A program made the position numbers and the translations under genes. A DNA stretch of 64,000 nucleotides. Source: Chitinophagaceae bacterium. GTDB taxonomy: Bacteria; Bacteroidota; Bacteroidia; Cytophagales; Cytophagaceae. The stretch spans positions 51,578-115,577 of the forward strand of contig JAQBNU010000094.1 of NCBI GenBank assembly GCA_028288365.1, written 5' to 3'. A model generated the notes under the pieces. The model ran no database searches. It saw only the letters and a list, made by a program, of their open reading frames with translations, and was not told where the DNA came from. This document shows positions 9,847-19,800 of the stretch, one piece after another. Within the stretch, counting starts at the first letter, position 1; the number at the start of each line of letters is the position of its first letter.

Positions 9847-11172
9847 ATGAAAAGATTAATTTTAGTGCTGTTACTGGTTGTGGGTACTGTCTATGCACAA
9901 AGCAAAAAAGAAGTACCTGCCTCAAAGCCAAACATTGTTTACATTTTCTTAGACGATGCGGGAGTAACAGATTTCGGTGCTTATGGAAACACTGTTATAC
10001 GAACACCTAATATTGACAAGCTAGGTAAAGAAGGAATCACATTCAATCAACATTATTCCGCTGCGTCCAGCTGTTCTCCTTCCAGAGCAGCGTTGCTTAC
10101 CGGAAGGTATCAGGTAAGACATGGCTTAAATGAAGTACTACACCCGACTAGTCCAAGCGGTATAGATCCCAATGAAATTACATTGGCTGAATCACTGAAA
10201 GAACAAGGCTATGCAACAGGTATTATAGGTAAATGGCATTTGGGTATAGTGAAACAGCACCTGCCTTTGCAAAATGGTTTTGACTATTATTTTGGTATAC
10301 CATATAGTAACGATATGACACCGGTGTTCTATTTCAGAAACAACGACACGGTGAAAGACATCATTGATCAACGCTTCATCACCAGAACATATACAGACGA
10401 AGCCATCAATTACATCAAGGCAAACAAAGAGAAACCTTTCTTTTTATACCTGGCACATAATCTTCCGCATGTGCCTTTGTTTGCTTCACCTGAGTTTATA
10501 CAAAACTCGAAGAGTGGTATTTACGGTGCTGTCATCGAAGAGATCGACTGGAGTGTAGGCAAAATCACCAAGGCACTGGAAGAATTGGGATTGGATAGAA
10601 ATACCATCATCATTTTCAGCAGTGACAACGGTCCATGGAAAGTGAAGGAAGATAACGGCGGCACAAGTGGTGCATTGCGCAGCGAGAAAGCGACCTGGTT
10701 TGAAGGTGGATTCAGAGTGCCTTTGTTAGTGAAATGGCCGGGACATATCAAGGCCGGAAGTTTTTATAACAACATTACATCACAACTCGATTGGTTTCCA
10801 ACCTTGACTAAACTAGCCGGTGGTACTTTAGCGAAAGATAGAACCTATGATGGAGAAGACATACTTCCCTTATTGAATGGTACAGCAGAGCGAAAAGGAA
10901 ATCAGATTTATTATTTCTACAGTGGACAATTGAAAGCGTATAGAAAAGGAGATTACAAAATCATTTTCCCTTATGAAGGAAATCCGGCAAGCTTTGGACG
11001 TGCTGGCATTCCTAAGATAGAATCGGTATGGTTATTCAATTTGAAGAATGATCCGAATGAAACAACAGATATCGCATTTAGTAATTTGCAACTGACACAG
11101 CAATTGGTAAATGAAGCCAATCAATACGTAAAGTCACTCGGCGAACTTCCTCCGACACGTGCACCAAGATAG
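9847..11172 (+). CDS. Sulfatase, 441 residues
   Basis: A compact secreted sulfatase. The ATG at 9847 is preferred over an in-frame TTG at 9838 because it gives a clean signal peptide ending GTVYAQ. Motifs: FLDDAG, CSPSRAALLTGR (C76), GKWHLG, and SSDNGPW. The arrangement with EEIDWSVGKI and a W-F-EGG-FRVPL segment matches small N-acetylgalactosamine-sulfatase-like/arylsulfatase-A-like members of the S1 family, but exact specificity cannot be given. The next gene begins 6 bp after its stop, so the DUF4350-like protein is very likely co-expressed. Confidence 0.92.
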   Translation: MKRLILVLLLVVGTVYAQSKKEVPASKPNIVYIFLDDAGVTDFGAYGNTVIRTPNIDKLGKEGITFNQHYSAASSCSPSRAALLTGRYQVRHGLNEVLHPTSPSGIDPNEITLAESLKEQGYATGIIGKWHLGIVKQHLPLQNGFDYYFGIPYSNDMTPVFYFRNNDTVKDIIDQRFITRTYTDEAINYIKANKEKPFFLYLAHNLPHVPLFASPEFIQNSKSGIYGAVIEEIDWSVGKITKALEELGLDRNTIIIFSSDNGPWKVKEDNGGTSGALRSEKATWFEGGFRVPLLVKWPGHIKAGSFYNNITSQLDWFPTLTKLAGGTLAKDRTYDGEDILPLLNGTAERKGNQIYYFYSGQLKAYRKGDYKIIFPYEGNPASFGRAGIPKIESVWLFNLKNDPNETTDIAFSNLQLTQQLVNEANQYVKSLGELPPTRAPR

Positions 11173-11178
11173 TTAGTA

Positions 11179-12114
11179 ATGAAAGTAATAATACAATTCT
11201 GCTTCTTCCTATTGGCGACGATTGAATTGTCTGCACAACAAGTCCCCGACTTCAACTATAAGCCGCAGATTGCAGATCCGGCTTATAAAAACGGAACAGG
11301 TTCTGTCGTATCGATTGATCAGGCGCATCATAATTTTCATACGATCAGTACACGCTACGCGGCTTTTGCCAATGTATTGAGAGCTGATGGTTATACTGTT
11401 CGTGCGAATGAAAAATCGTTTTCTACAGAAGATCTTAAAAATATAAAGATATTGGTGATCGCTAATGCCATACATGAAAGCGATACCACCGCCTGGATTG
11501 TTCCCAATCCATCAGCTTTTACAACAAAAGAAATTACAGTGATCAAACAATGGGTGAACAATGGAGGTTCGTTGTTTCTAATCGCTGATCACATGCCATT
11601 TCCAGGAGCAGCCAATGATTTGGCCAAGGTATTTGGTTTTACGTTTTATAATGGATTTGCCACAGATACCACTACAGGTCTCTATCCTGGAACGAAGAAG
11701 GAATTGGATGTATTCCAATCAAAAAATAAAACATTGGGTCACCATGAAATCACAGAACATATTGATAGTGTAGCAAGTTTTACGGGTCAGGCATTTCAAA
11801 TTCCTGTTCAGGCTACTTCGTTGCTTACGTTTGATCAACGTTATAAAATTTTCCTGCCGGATACAGCCTGGAAATTTAATGCATCGACCAAGCGTCTGCC
11901 AGTCGAAGGTTTTTCACAAGGAGCAATATTGGACTATGGAAAAGGAAGACTTGCTGTGTTTGGCGAAGCAGCCATGTTCAGTGCACAATTAAAAGGGAAA
12001 GATAAAACTCCTTTCGGTTTGAGTTCGCCTGATGCGCCACAAAATCTTTCTTTCCTATTGAACCTTGTACATTGGTTGGATAGAAAAAATAATAAAAATG
12101 AGTTAAAAAAATAA
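11179..12114 (+). CDS. DUF4350-like secreted protein
   Basis: A 311-residue protein with a signal peptide ending LSAQ. The mature part reads like a DUF4350/ThuA-like flavodoxin-type fold: SIDQAHHNFHT, a strand ILVIANAI, then WVNNGGSLFLIADHMPFPGAANDLA and a late GRLAVFGEAAMFSA segment. Such proteins are often called unknown; some relatives are glutamine-amidotransferase-like without catalysis. No catalytic triad is evident to me. Tight packing between two sulfatases (6 bp before, 4 bp after) argues for a joint role in the same process. Confidence 0.7.
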   Translation: MKVIIQFCFFLLATIELSAQQVPDFNYKPQIADPAYKNGTGSVVSIDQAHHNFHTISTRYAAFANVLRADGYTVRANEKSFSTEDLKNIKILVIANAIHESDTTAWIVPNPSAFTTKEITVIKQWVNNGGSLFLIADHMPFPGAANDLAKVFGFTFYNGFATDTTTGLYPGTKKELDVFQSKNKTLGHHEITEHIDSVASFTGQAFQIPVQATSLLTFDQRYKIFLPDTAWKFNASTKRLPVEGFSQGAILDYGKGRLAVFGEAAMFSAQLKGKDKTPFGLSSPDAPQNLSFLLNLVHWLDRKNNKNELKK

Positions 12115-12118
12115 ATCA

Positions 12119-13783
12119 ATGTTGAATAAAAAAATCATGAAATACCTAATTGCTTTATGCGTAATCCTGACGGGAAGTTATTATTCTGTTGCGCAAAACA
12201 AATTTGCAAAACCCAACATCATCCTGATCATGGTAGATGACATGGGCTATTCAGACATCGGTGCTTACGGATCAGAAATTAAAACACCCAATCTCGATCA
12301 ACTCGCATCAGAGGGAATTCGTTTGAAAGAATTTTATAACAATTCCATCTGTGCACCTACACGTGCCTCTTTGTTGACTGGCCAATATCCGCACAAAGCA
12401 GGCATAGGCTATTTTGATGTCAACTTGGGGCTTCCTGCATATCAAGGTTATTTAAATAAAGAGTCACTGACATTGGGAGAGGTATTGAAGCAAGGCGGTT
12501 ACAGTACTTTACTTTCCGGCAAATGGCACGTTGGTAAAGACAGCTTGTCTTTGCCCAATCAACGGGGCTTCGATCAATTCTATGGGATAGCAGGTGGCGC
12601 TTCAGATTATTTTGACATTGATCCGCTGCCATTAGGTAATGCGGCTTACCCAGTTGCATTGTACCGAAATAATACACGTTTATCTCCTAAAAAAGATTCT
12701 TATTATTTTACAGATGAAATCGGAAATAACGCGACACAATTTTTGGAAGAACAAAATAAAGAGAAAGGCAAACCTTTTTTCCTTTACATAGCCTTCACTG
12801 CTCCACACTGGCCGTTACAAGCTTTGCCGGAGGACATCGCCAAATACAAAGGCAAGTACGACATCGGTTGGGATTCTCTTCGCGTGCAACGTTTGCAACG
12901 TCAGCGTCAATTGGGAATACTCGATTCTAAACAAACGGTAGCGGAGCACGATCCGGAAGTGCCGTATTGGAATAAACTGACTTACGATGAACAACAATTT
13001 TGGAAAGCAAAAATGGAAGTCTATGCTGCCATGATTGATCGCATGGATCAGAATGTAGGGAAGGTATTGACTAAACTCAAAGAATTGAAAAAAGACGATA
13101 ATACATTGATCATTTTCATTTCCGATAACGGTGCGCAAGGTGGCTATAGCAGTTACAGTCCATTGAAGAGAGGTATTGTTAAAAACTCCGGACCGATAGG
13201 CACTTCGGGGTCTTTCGATTACCAGGAACAAAGCTGGGCCTATGTATCCAATACACCATTACGCCAATATAAAAACAATATGCATGAAGGAGGATTTGGT
13301 TCGCCTTTCATTGCCTGGTTTCCCAATAAAATAAAAGCAGGTACCATCGCGAAAGGCACGGCTCACCTGATCGATCTTGCTCCTACGTTTTATGAATTAG
13401 CAGGAGTGAAGTATCCGGCTAAATTCGATGGAGCGACGAGCCATGCATTGGTAGGAAAAAGTTTGTTGCCTGTGTTGACGGGACAAGTGACAGAAGTGAA
13501 CAGAGGAGAACCGCTTTTCTGGGAGCGAGCCGGCAACAGAGCGGTGCGCAAAGGAAAATGGAAAATTGTTTCTATTTATCCTTCGTACAAATGGGAACTA
13601 TACGATTTGGAAACAGACCGAGGAGAAACCAAAGACCTGGCCGAACAACGTGCCGACGTTGTCAATGAATTGTCGGCAGATTATACCAAATGGGCAGAAC
13701 GTACAGGTGTAGTGGATTATGATAAAATCAAACCTGCTACAGGAGGCGGATTACCTGGAGATGCAGGGGCACCTAAAAAATAA
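12119..13783 (+). CDS. Sulfatase, short type (paralog of 7552-9219)
   Basis: A 554-residue secreted sulfatase. Translation may start at 12119 or at the ATG at 12137; both leave a signal peptide ending SVAQ. Signature CAPTRASLLTGQ with C78, VDDMG, SGKWHVG and FISDNGAQ. It shares with the 7552 sulfatase the PHWPLQAL and YDIGWDSLRVQR segments and similar overall length. The C-terminus ends in a Gly/Pro-rich tail (GGGLPGDAG). It starts 4 bp after the DUF4350-like gene and is followed by a rhodanese gene after 29 bp. Confidence 0.92.
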   Translation: MLNKKIMKYLIALCVILTGSYYSVAQNKFAKPNIILIMVDDMGYSDIGAYGSEIKTPNLDQLASEGIRLKEFYNNSICAPTRASLLTGQYPHKAGIGYFDVNLGLPAYQGYLNKESLTLGEVLKQGGYSTLLSGKWHVGKDSLSLPNQRGFDQFYGIAGGASDYFDIDPLPLGNAAYPVALYRNNTRLSPKKDSYYFTDEIGNNATQFLEEQNKEKGKPFFLYIAFTAPHWPLQALPEDIAKYKGKYDIGWDSLRVQRLQRQRQLGILDSKQTVAEHDPEVPYWNKLTYDEQQFWKAKMEVYAAMIDRMDQNVGKVLTKLKELKKDDNTLIIFISDNGAQGGYSSYSPLKRGIVKNSGPIGTSGSFDYQEQSWAYVSNTPLRQYKNNMHEGGFGSPFIAWFPNKIKAGTIAKGTAHLIDLAPTFYELAGVKYPAKFDGATSHALVGKSLLPVLTGQVTEVNRGEPLFWERAGNRAVRKGKWKIVSIYPSYKWELYDLETDRGETKDLAEQRADVVNELSADYTKWAERTGVVDYDKIKPATGGGLPGDAGAPKK

Positions 13784-13812
13784 GTAAATAACCACCACTA
13801 ACTATATACCAT

Positions 13813-14199
13813 ATGAAAAAGATCATTTTCTTATTTTCCATTCTAATGACATTGACAGTAGCTTGTTCAAAAGAAGAAAAAACATTAAAAGACATTAAAG
13901 AAACACCAGAACAACTGACACAGCAATTTGAAGATGGTCAAGCATACCTTGTGGATGTACGCACACCAAAAGAATACAAGGAAGGACATTTGAAGTATTC
14001 TACGAATATTGATTTTAAGTCACCTGACTTCAAATCTGAAATCAGCAAGTTGGATAAATCAAAACCGGTTTACCTGTATTGTAAAAGTGGAAACAGAAGT
14101 AAGAAAGCGACAGATACGCTGCAAACGCTTGGATTTGCAAATGCCCATTCTATCGGAGGTTTCAAAGCGCTTAATAAGGCGGGATTGCCAGCAGAGTAA
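13813..14199 (+). CDS. Rhodanese-domain lipoprotein
   Basis: A 128-residue lipoprotein: the leader ends LTVAC, a lipobox, followed by a rhodanese domain. Visible features are LVDVRTPKEYKEGHL (CH2A-like region) and the active-site loop CKSGNRSKKA, whose Cys can carry a persulfide. Rhodanese domains transfer sulfane sulfur or serve as sulfur-binding or regulatory domains; the natural partner is unknown. Placement after seven sulfatases suggests a link to sulfur handling in the periplasm, though single-domain rhodanese lipoproteins are common in Bacteroidota. A long hairpin (14208-14267) follows. Confidence 0.88.
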   Translation: MKKIIFLFSILMTLTVACSKEEKTLKDIKETPEQLTQQFEDGQAYLVDVRTPKEYKEGHLKYSTNIDFKSPDFKSEISKLDKSKPVYLYCKSGNRSKKATDTLQTLGFANAHSIGGFKALNKAGLPAE

Positions 14200-14207
14200 A
14201 AATAAAC

Positions 14208-14267
14208 AGGGACGAGTGATGAGGTACGCAAGATGTTTTCGTTCCTCGTACCTCATCGCTCGTCCCT
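14208..14267. repeat. Long intergenic inverted repeat
   Basis: A 21-bp inverted repeat with one mismatch (14208-14228 pairing with 14247-14267; core acgagtgatgaggtacg) lies just after the rhodanese stop codon. Stem content is similar to that at 33228-33287 (ACGAGTGAT). It probably ends or stabilises the upstream transcript. Confidence 0.6.
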
Positions 14268-14289
14268 CCTAAAAAAATAAATGTAAATC

Positions 14290-15600
14290 ATGATGAAGAG
14301 AATAGTTACAGCAGCATGTGCCATTTTACTGATGGCAGCCTGCACCTCTGAAAAAAAAGAAAATCAGACATTGATTAATACCGGTGAAAGTTTGTTTGAG
14401 ACCGTCAAACAGTTTGTGCAATTAGGTGAGCATAGAACAGCGACTTCTGTGGACTCGTCTACGTCTGCCTGGTTGAAATCAGAATTTGATTCCTTGGGAG
14501 CGAAAACGGAATTCGTCGAATTTCCTTTGTCACAATTCTTTTTTGAAGAGGGAAAACTGACCTATGATTCACAGACTGTAGCTGTTTTTCCTGTATGGCC
14601 CGTGAGAGAAGGGCTTCAGCTTTCTCTTTCCGGAAGTGTAATAGCAGGAGATCAGTTGAAAAAATTAACAGATGTGAAAGGTAAAATAGTACTGACGCAT
14701 TTGACACATCAACACGGTGCATCGACACCGGAAATAAAAACTCAGATTGATACTTTCATTCATGCCGGAGCAATAGCCGTATTGGTTGTTCCTGAAAACA
14801 ACACAGGAGAGATTGTTGCTTTGAATACGTTTGAAGACCAGAAGGCATGGGATGTTCCCGTTTACGAGATTGCTCCTAAAGATACAGGTATTGTACTGAA
14901 ATCTATTTCCGATAAAAAAACATTGGCTATAGAGGTGAAAGGAAGCGTAAGGCAAATTACAGGAAGAAGTGTGTTGGCTAAATTGGGAACTGGAAAACAA
15001 TATGTCGTGATCTCTACTCCCATCAGCGGATGGTTTAGAACGGGCGGAGAACGCGGCCCTGGCATTGCGGTATGGTTAGGACTTGCTAAATGGGTGAAAG
15101 CGAATGCTCAGCAATTCAAGGACTACACGTTTCTTTTTATAGGAAACTCCGGACATGAATTGAGTAATCTTGGGGCACGAGTGTTTGCAGATAAAGCTGC
15201 ACCAAAAATAGAAGACACCAGACTTTGGATACACCTGGGTGCTGCGGTAGCGGTAAGGGAATGGAAAGAAGAAAAAGGGCAGTGGACTCTGACCGATTCA
15301 GTAGATAGTAAACGTAGCATTTATTACGATGAGGCAGTAGCAAAATCATTTGAAAAATCATTTGAACAACTCAAGGCTAAAAAGGTAAAAGGCACAGAAG
15401 AGAACAAAGCAACCGTAAAGCCAGGTGGAGAAGGCATCGTATACCAGCAGCATGGTTATAAGAACTTGGTGAGCATTGCGTACGGCCATCGCTTGCACCA
15501 TGTGAAGACAGATGACGAGCAGTCTACCTCTCCGGAGTTATTACTGGAATTGGAACAAACACTGGAACAATTTATTACTCTTGAATTAGCAGCCAAGTAA
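14290..15600 (+). CDS. M28-peptidase-like lipoprotein lacking metal ligands
   Basis: A 436-residue lipoprotein (leader ends LLMAAC). The layout is that of M28 aminopeptidases: an N-terminal helix-rich start (AWLKSEFDSLGAKTEFVEF), a PA-type insert (VKGKIVLTHL, about 125-200), and a C-terminal hydrolase domain. At the places where M28 enzymes carry zinc ligands, this protein reads VVISTPIS (usual HxD lost), GERGPG (usual D of the GAxDNxSG region lost) and NSGHELSNLGA (usual EE replaced by HE). The ligands thus look degenerate and catalysis is doubtful; a binding role is possible. It is followed after 13 bp by the RND adaptor gene. Confidence 0.7.
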   Translation: MMKRIVTAACAILLMAACTSEKKENQTLINTGESLFETVKQFVQLGEHRTATSVDSSTSAWLKSEFDSLGAKTEFVEFPLSQFFFEEGKLTYDSQTVAVFPVWPVREGLQLSLSGSVIAGDQLKKLTDVKGKIVLTHLTHQHGASTPEIKTQIDTFIHAGAIAVLVVPENNTGEIVALNTFEDQKAWDVPVYEIAPKDTGIVLKSISDKKTLAIEVKGSVRQITGRSVLAKLGTGKQYVVISTPISGWFRTGGERGPGIAVWLGLAKWVKANAQQFKDYTFLFIGNSGHELSNLGARVFADKAAPKIEDTRLWIHLGAAVAVREWKEEKGQWTLTDSVDSKRSIYYDEAVAKSFEKSFEQLKAKKVKGTEENKATVKPGGEGIVYQQHGYKNLVSIAYGHRLHHVKTDDEQSTSPELLLELEQTLEQFITLELAAK

Positions 15601-15613
15601 AAAGAAGACTCCG

Positions 15614-16684
15614 ATGAAAAAAATAAAAAACTACGTCATTGCGGTAATTATAATTTCTCTTTTGGTATTTGTTAAAGCAGCATTTTTTCCTTCTCTGAAA
15701 ACGAAAGAAAACCGTTCGGATAAAAAAGAAAAGAAGCCTGTACCTGTTTCCGTATTTATAGTGGGATATGATAAAATTCAAAACAAGGTATTATGCAATG
15801 GGAAAATTTTAGCGAACGAAGAAGTAGAATTAAGAACAGAAGCCAGTGGGAAAATTTCTTATTTGAATTTGCCGGAAGGTAAATTTGTGAAGGCAGGTAC
15901 TTTGCTAGTAAAACTAAATGCACAAGAGCAACAGACACAACTGGAAAAAATAGAAGCGCAACTGATCCTTGCACGTACTACGGTATCACGTCGTCGTGAA
16001 CTGTTGGAAACACATAGTGTCAGCAAAGAAGAGTATGAAAATGCGGTATCGACGCATGCTGCATTAAAAGCTGACAGCGCTTTGATTCAAGCACAGATTG
16101 CTAAGAAAATCATTCATGCTCCTTTCGATGGAGTCATAGGTATTCGCAACGTCAGCATCGGTAGTTACATTACACCAGATATTATCACGGCCGTTATTCA
16201 TCAGGTAGATCCTGTGAAAGTGGAGTTTTCACTTCCTGAAAGGTATGCACCACTTTTTAGAGTAGGTGATGAAATTGATTTTAGAACCGAAGGCTCCAAT
16301 ACACTTTACAAGGGGAAAATTGTTGTGCAGGATCCCGCCGTGGACCTGGCCAGTGGTAATGTGAGGTATCATGCCTGGAGTAAAAATAGCAAAGATGAAT
16401 TATTGCCAGGATCTTTTGCGCAAATAGAACTTTTATTGAAAGAAGATAAAGGTTCTGTGTTTGTACCCACGGAAGCCATTGTACCTGTAGCCAAAGGAAA
16501 AAAAGTATTTGTGGTGCAAAATGGAGTAGCGAAAGAAAGAATAGTCACTATGGGTGTGCGCACAGAAAACTATTTGCAAATTTTATCTGGTATAGAACCT
16601 GGAGATTCTGTTGTCGTGAAGGGAAACTTCCAGTTGAAAGATGATGTAGCTGTGAAGACGGGAAAGAAAAAAAAGGATAAATGA
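15614..16684 (+). CDS. RND efflux periplasmic adaptor (HlyD/MFP family)
   Basis: A 356-residue adaptor subunit joining an inner-membrane RND pump to an outer-membrane channel. It has an N-terminal membrane anchor (about 5-27), a lipoyl half-motif around residue 75 (ASGKISYLNLPEGKFVKAGTLLVKL), a coiled-coil hairpin (about 100-155, including ETHSVSKEEYENAV), the second lipoyl half (IHAPFDGVIGIRNVSIGSYI) and a beta-barrel plus membrane-proximal domain. The tail is Lys-rich. The partner permease lies 127 bp downstream, separated by a pair of palindromes. The preceding peptidase-like gene is only 13 bp away. Confidence 0.93.
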   Translation: MKKIKNYVIAVIIISLLVFVKAAFFPSLKTKENRSDKKEKKPVPVSVFIVGYDKIQNKVLCNGKILANEEVELRTEASGKISYLNLPEGKFVKAGTLLVKLNAQEQQTQLEKIEAQLILARTTVSRRRELLETHSVSKEEYENAVSTHAALKADSALIQAQIAKKIIHAPFDGVIGIRNVSIGSYITPDIITAVIHQVDPVKVEFSLPERYAPLFRVGDEIDFRTEGSNTLYKGKIVVQDPAVDLASGNVRYHAWSKNSKDELLPGSFAQIELLLKEDKGSVFVPTEAIVPVAKGKKVFVVQNGVAKERIVTMGVRTENYLQILSGIEPGDSVVVKGNFQLKDDVAVKTGKKKKDK

Positions 16685-16697
16685 TAAGTAATTGTTG

Positions 16698-16721
16698 GTA
16701 TCAGGTCTTTAGACCTGATAC
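16698..16721. repeat. REP-like palindrome 1 (TCAGGTCT/AGACCTGA)
   Basis: A 24-base near-perfect palindrome (gtatcaggtct, tt, agacctgatac) between the adaptor and permease genes. Its sister lies 39 bases further on at 16761-16784. The outer arms of the two (tgttggtatcaggtc and gacctgacaccaaca) can also pair with each other, as in paired REP/BIME elements. Confidence 0.65.
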
Positions 16722-16760
16722 TCTGGAACAATAGCAGAATGTATAGGTCAACACCATCCA

Positions 16761-16784
16761 GTGTCAGGTCGAAAGACCTGACAC
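16761..16784. repeat. REP-like palindrome 2 (GTGTCAGGTC/GACCTGACAC)
   Basis: A perfect 10-bp inverted repeat with a GAAA loop (a stable tetraloop if transcribed), 28 bases before the RND permease start. It matches palindrome 1 in its CAGGTC/GACCTG core. It could tune permease expression relative to the adaptor. Confidence 0.65.
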
Positions 16785-16811
16785 CAACACAAACGACTAA
16801 CCATTATAAAA

Positions 16812-19800
16812 ATGAGTTTATCTTCTATCAGTATTAAAAGACCAGTCCTGGCCATCGTGATGAATTTGATCATCATCTTTTTTGGCTATTTGGGTTTTCG
16901 CTCGTTAGGAATCCGTGAGTTTCCAGTCATTGAATCTCCTGTCGTGTCAGTACGTACGGCCTATGCGGGAGCAAGTGCTGAAATCATAGAGTCACAAATT
17001 ACGTATCCTTTAGAGAAAGCCTTGAATGGAATAGAAGGAGTGAAGTCTATTGCATCTACCAGTAGTTTGGGCTCTAGTTCTATTTCTGTGGAGTTTGATT
17101 TGAATGCAGATTTGGAAACCGTAACAAACGATGTGCGTGATAAGGTTTCGCAAACCGTACGTTCTTTGCCTCCTGATCTGGATGCACCTCCTGTGATCAG
17201 CAAAGACGTGGGTGGAGAATACATCATCGTCATGACCGTGACCAACGACAAGATGACGGATCTGGAAGTGAATGATTACGTAGACAATAAGATTCTTCCC
17301 AGACTTCAAACCATAAAAGGTGTTGCGAATGTGTACATCTTTGGAGAGAAAAAATATGCGATGCGTCTGTGGCTGGATCCTACAAAGATGGCGGCATACA
17401 AGGTCACCGTGCAGGATGTACGTCAGGCATTGGATTTGGAAAACGTAGAGTTGCCCACTGGTAGACTAGAAGGAAACAGAACGGAACTAACCGTTAAAAC
17501 AAATGCGAGATTGAAGAGCGAGTATGATTTCAACAACATGATCGTCCGTTCTGACAATGGTAAAACGATAAGACTTCAGGATGTAGGCTATGCCAATCTG
17601 GGTGCAGAGAATGAAGAAACTATTTTCAGGATCAATGACATTCCAAGTTTGGGCTGTTCCATCGTGCCGCAACCAGGTGCTAACCATACAGAAATTGCAG
17701 ATGAGTTTTATAAAGTCTATGCGCAATTGCAAAAAGAACTTCCTTCGGATTTTAAACTTTCTATTTCTACCGACAATACGCGTTTTATTGATCGATCCAT
17801 CACAGAAGTAACGGAGACATTGATCATTGCTATTTTATTGGTAGTAGTGATTATTTATTTATTTTTCCGCGACTGGTCAATTGCTTTACGTCCCTTGATT
17901 GATATTCCTGTTTCTTTGATAGGTACATTTTTCATCATGTACCTATTTGGTTTTTCTATTAATGTATTGACATTGCTGGCCATTGTATTGGCTACAGGAT
18001 TGGTAGTAGATGATGGGATTGTTGTCACGGAGAATATATTTAAAAAAGCAGAACAAGGATTGCCTCCATTTCGTGCAGCGATAGAAGGTTCCAACGAAAT
18101 TACATTTGCGGTAATATCTACTTCCATCACGTTAACGGCGATCTTTCTTCCGATCATATTTATGCAGGGTTTTGTTGGCAAACTCTTTATGGAGTTTGGA
18201 GTAGTCGTTGCTTCAGCTGTGTTGATTTCTATTTTTGTTTCGCTTTCTCTTACACCCATGCTGAATGCCTGGATGGTACATGATCATACAAAGAAAAGCA
18301 GGTTCTATACTTGGTCAGAACCTTTCTTTGTCTGGTTGAATGATTTCTATAAACGATCACTGACTAATTTTTTAAAACGAAGAGGATTAGCTTTTGTCAT
18401 TTTAGGAATCGCTACAGCGATGACTGTTTTCCTTTGGAAAATAGTACCATCAGAACTTACGCCAATTGAAGATCGTAACATGCTTCGCATCACGATGACA
18501 TTACCAGAAGGTGCATCGTACGAATATGCAGATGAATTCATGTTGAATTATATTCAATTGATCAGAGATTCCATTCCTGAAAACAAACTGGTCATGGCCA
18601 TCACGGCCGCTACTCCTGGAGGATCAAGCGCCGGCGTCAATTCTGGTTTTTCAAGAGTGGCACTGGTTGATCCCAATCAACGGGAACGCAGTCAGCAACA
18701 AATTGCAGACAAGATCAATCAATTGGTGAAAGTATACCCGGAAGCAAAAGTTCAGGTAGGTCAGGATCAAACGATCAATACGGGGTTCCGAGGATTACCT
18801 ATACAATATGTTATACAGGCTCCGAGCTTTGAAAAATTAAAAGAGGTGCTTCCGAAGTTTATGGAAGAAGCACAAAAAGATCCTACATTCTCTTTGGTGG
18901 ATGTCAACCTTAAATTCAATAGACCTGAGATACAAGTGTTGATCAACCGCGAGAAGGCCAGGAACCTGGGCGTGACGGTATCTGATATAGCACAAACCTT
19001 GCAACTCGCCTTGAGTGGACAACGTTTCGGTTTCTTCAATAGAAATGAAAGACAGTACCAGGTGATTGGTCAATTTGATCGCGTCAACAGAAATGAAACA
19101 CTGGATCTTAGAAATATCTATGTGAGAAATAATCTAGGCAATTTGATTCAATTGGATAACCTAGTGAAGTTTGAAGAATCCAGTAATCCTCCGCAACTCT
19201 TTCGTTACAACCGTTTTCAGGCCGCGACGATCTCGGCGGGATTGGCTCCCGGTAAAACAATCGGAGAAGGGTTAAAGGTAATGGATGAGATCCGCGACAA
19301 CGTATTGGACGATAGTTTCTCTACTGCGTTGCTTGGCGCTTCCAGAGATTTTGTGGAGAGTTCTTCCAACACGTCTTACATCTTTATCCTGGCGCTCATT
19401 CTTGTTTACCTGATCCTTGCGGCACAGTTTGAAAGTTTCATCGATCCTTTGATCATCATGCTCACGGTTCCACTGGCATTGGCAGGTGGTATTTTTTCAC
19501 TGTGGTATTTTAATCAAACCAACAATATCTTTAGCCAGATTGGTATGATCATGTTGATTGGATTGGTGACTAAAAATGGTATCCTCATTGTTGAGTTTGC
19601 GAATAACTTGAAAAGTTCCGGTATGAGTCCCAGAGAAGCCGCGCTGGAAGCCGCTAACGGAAGGTTAAGGCCTATCCTGATGACCAGTTTGGCAACCATT
19701 GCCGGCGCGTTGCCGATTGCCGTAGCTTTTGGTGCAGCAGCAAAGAGCAGGATGGGAATGGGGATCGTGATTGTAGGTGGATTGTTTATTTCACTGGTAT

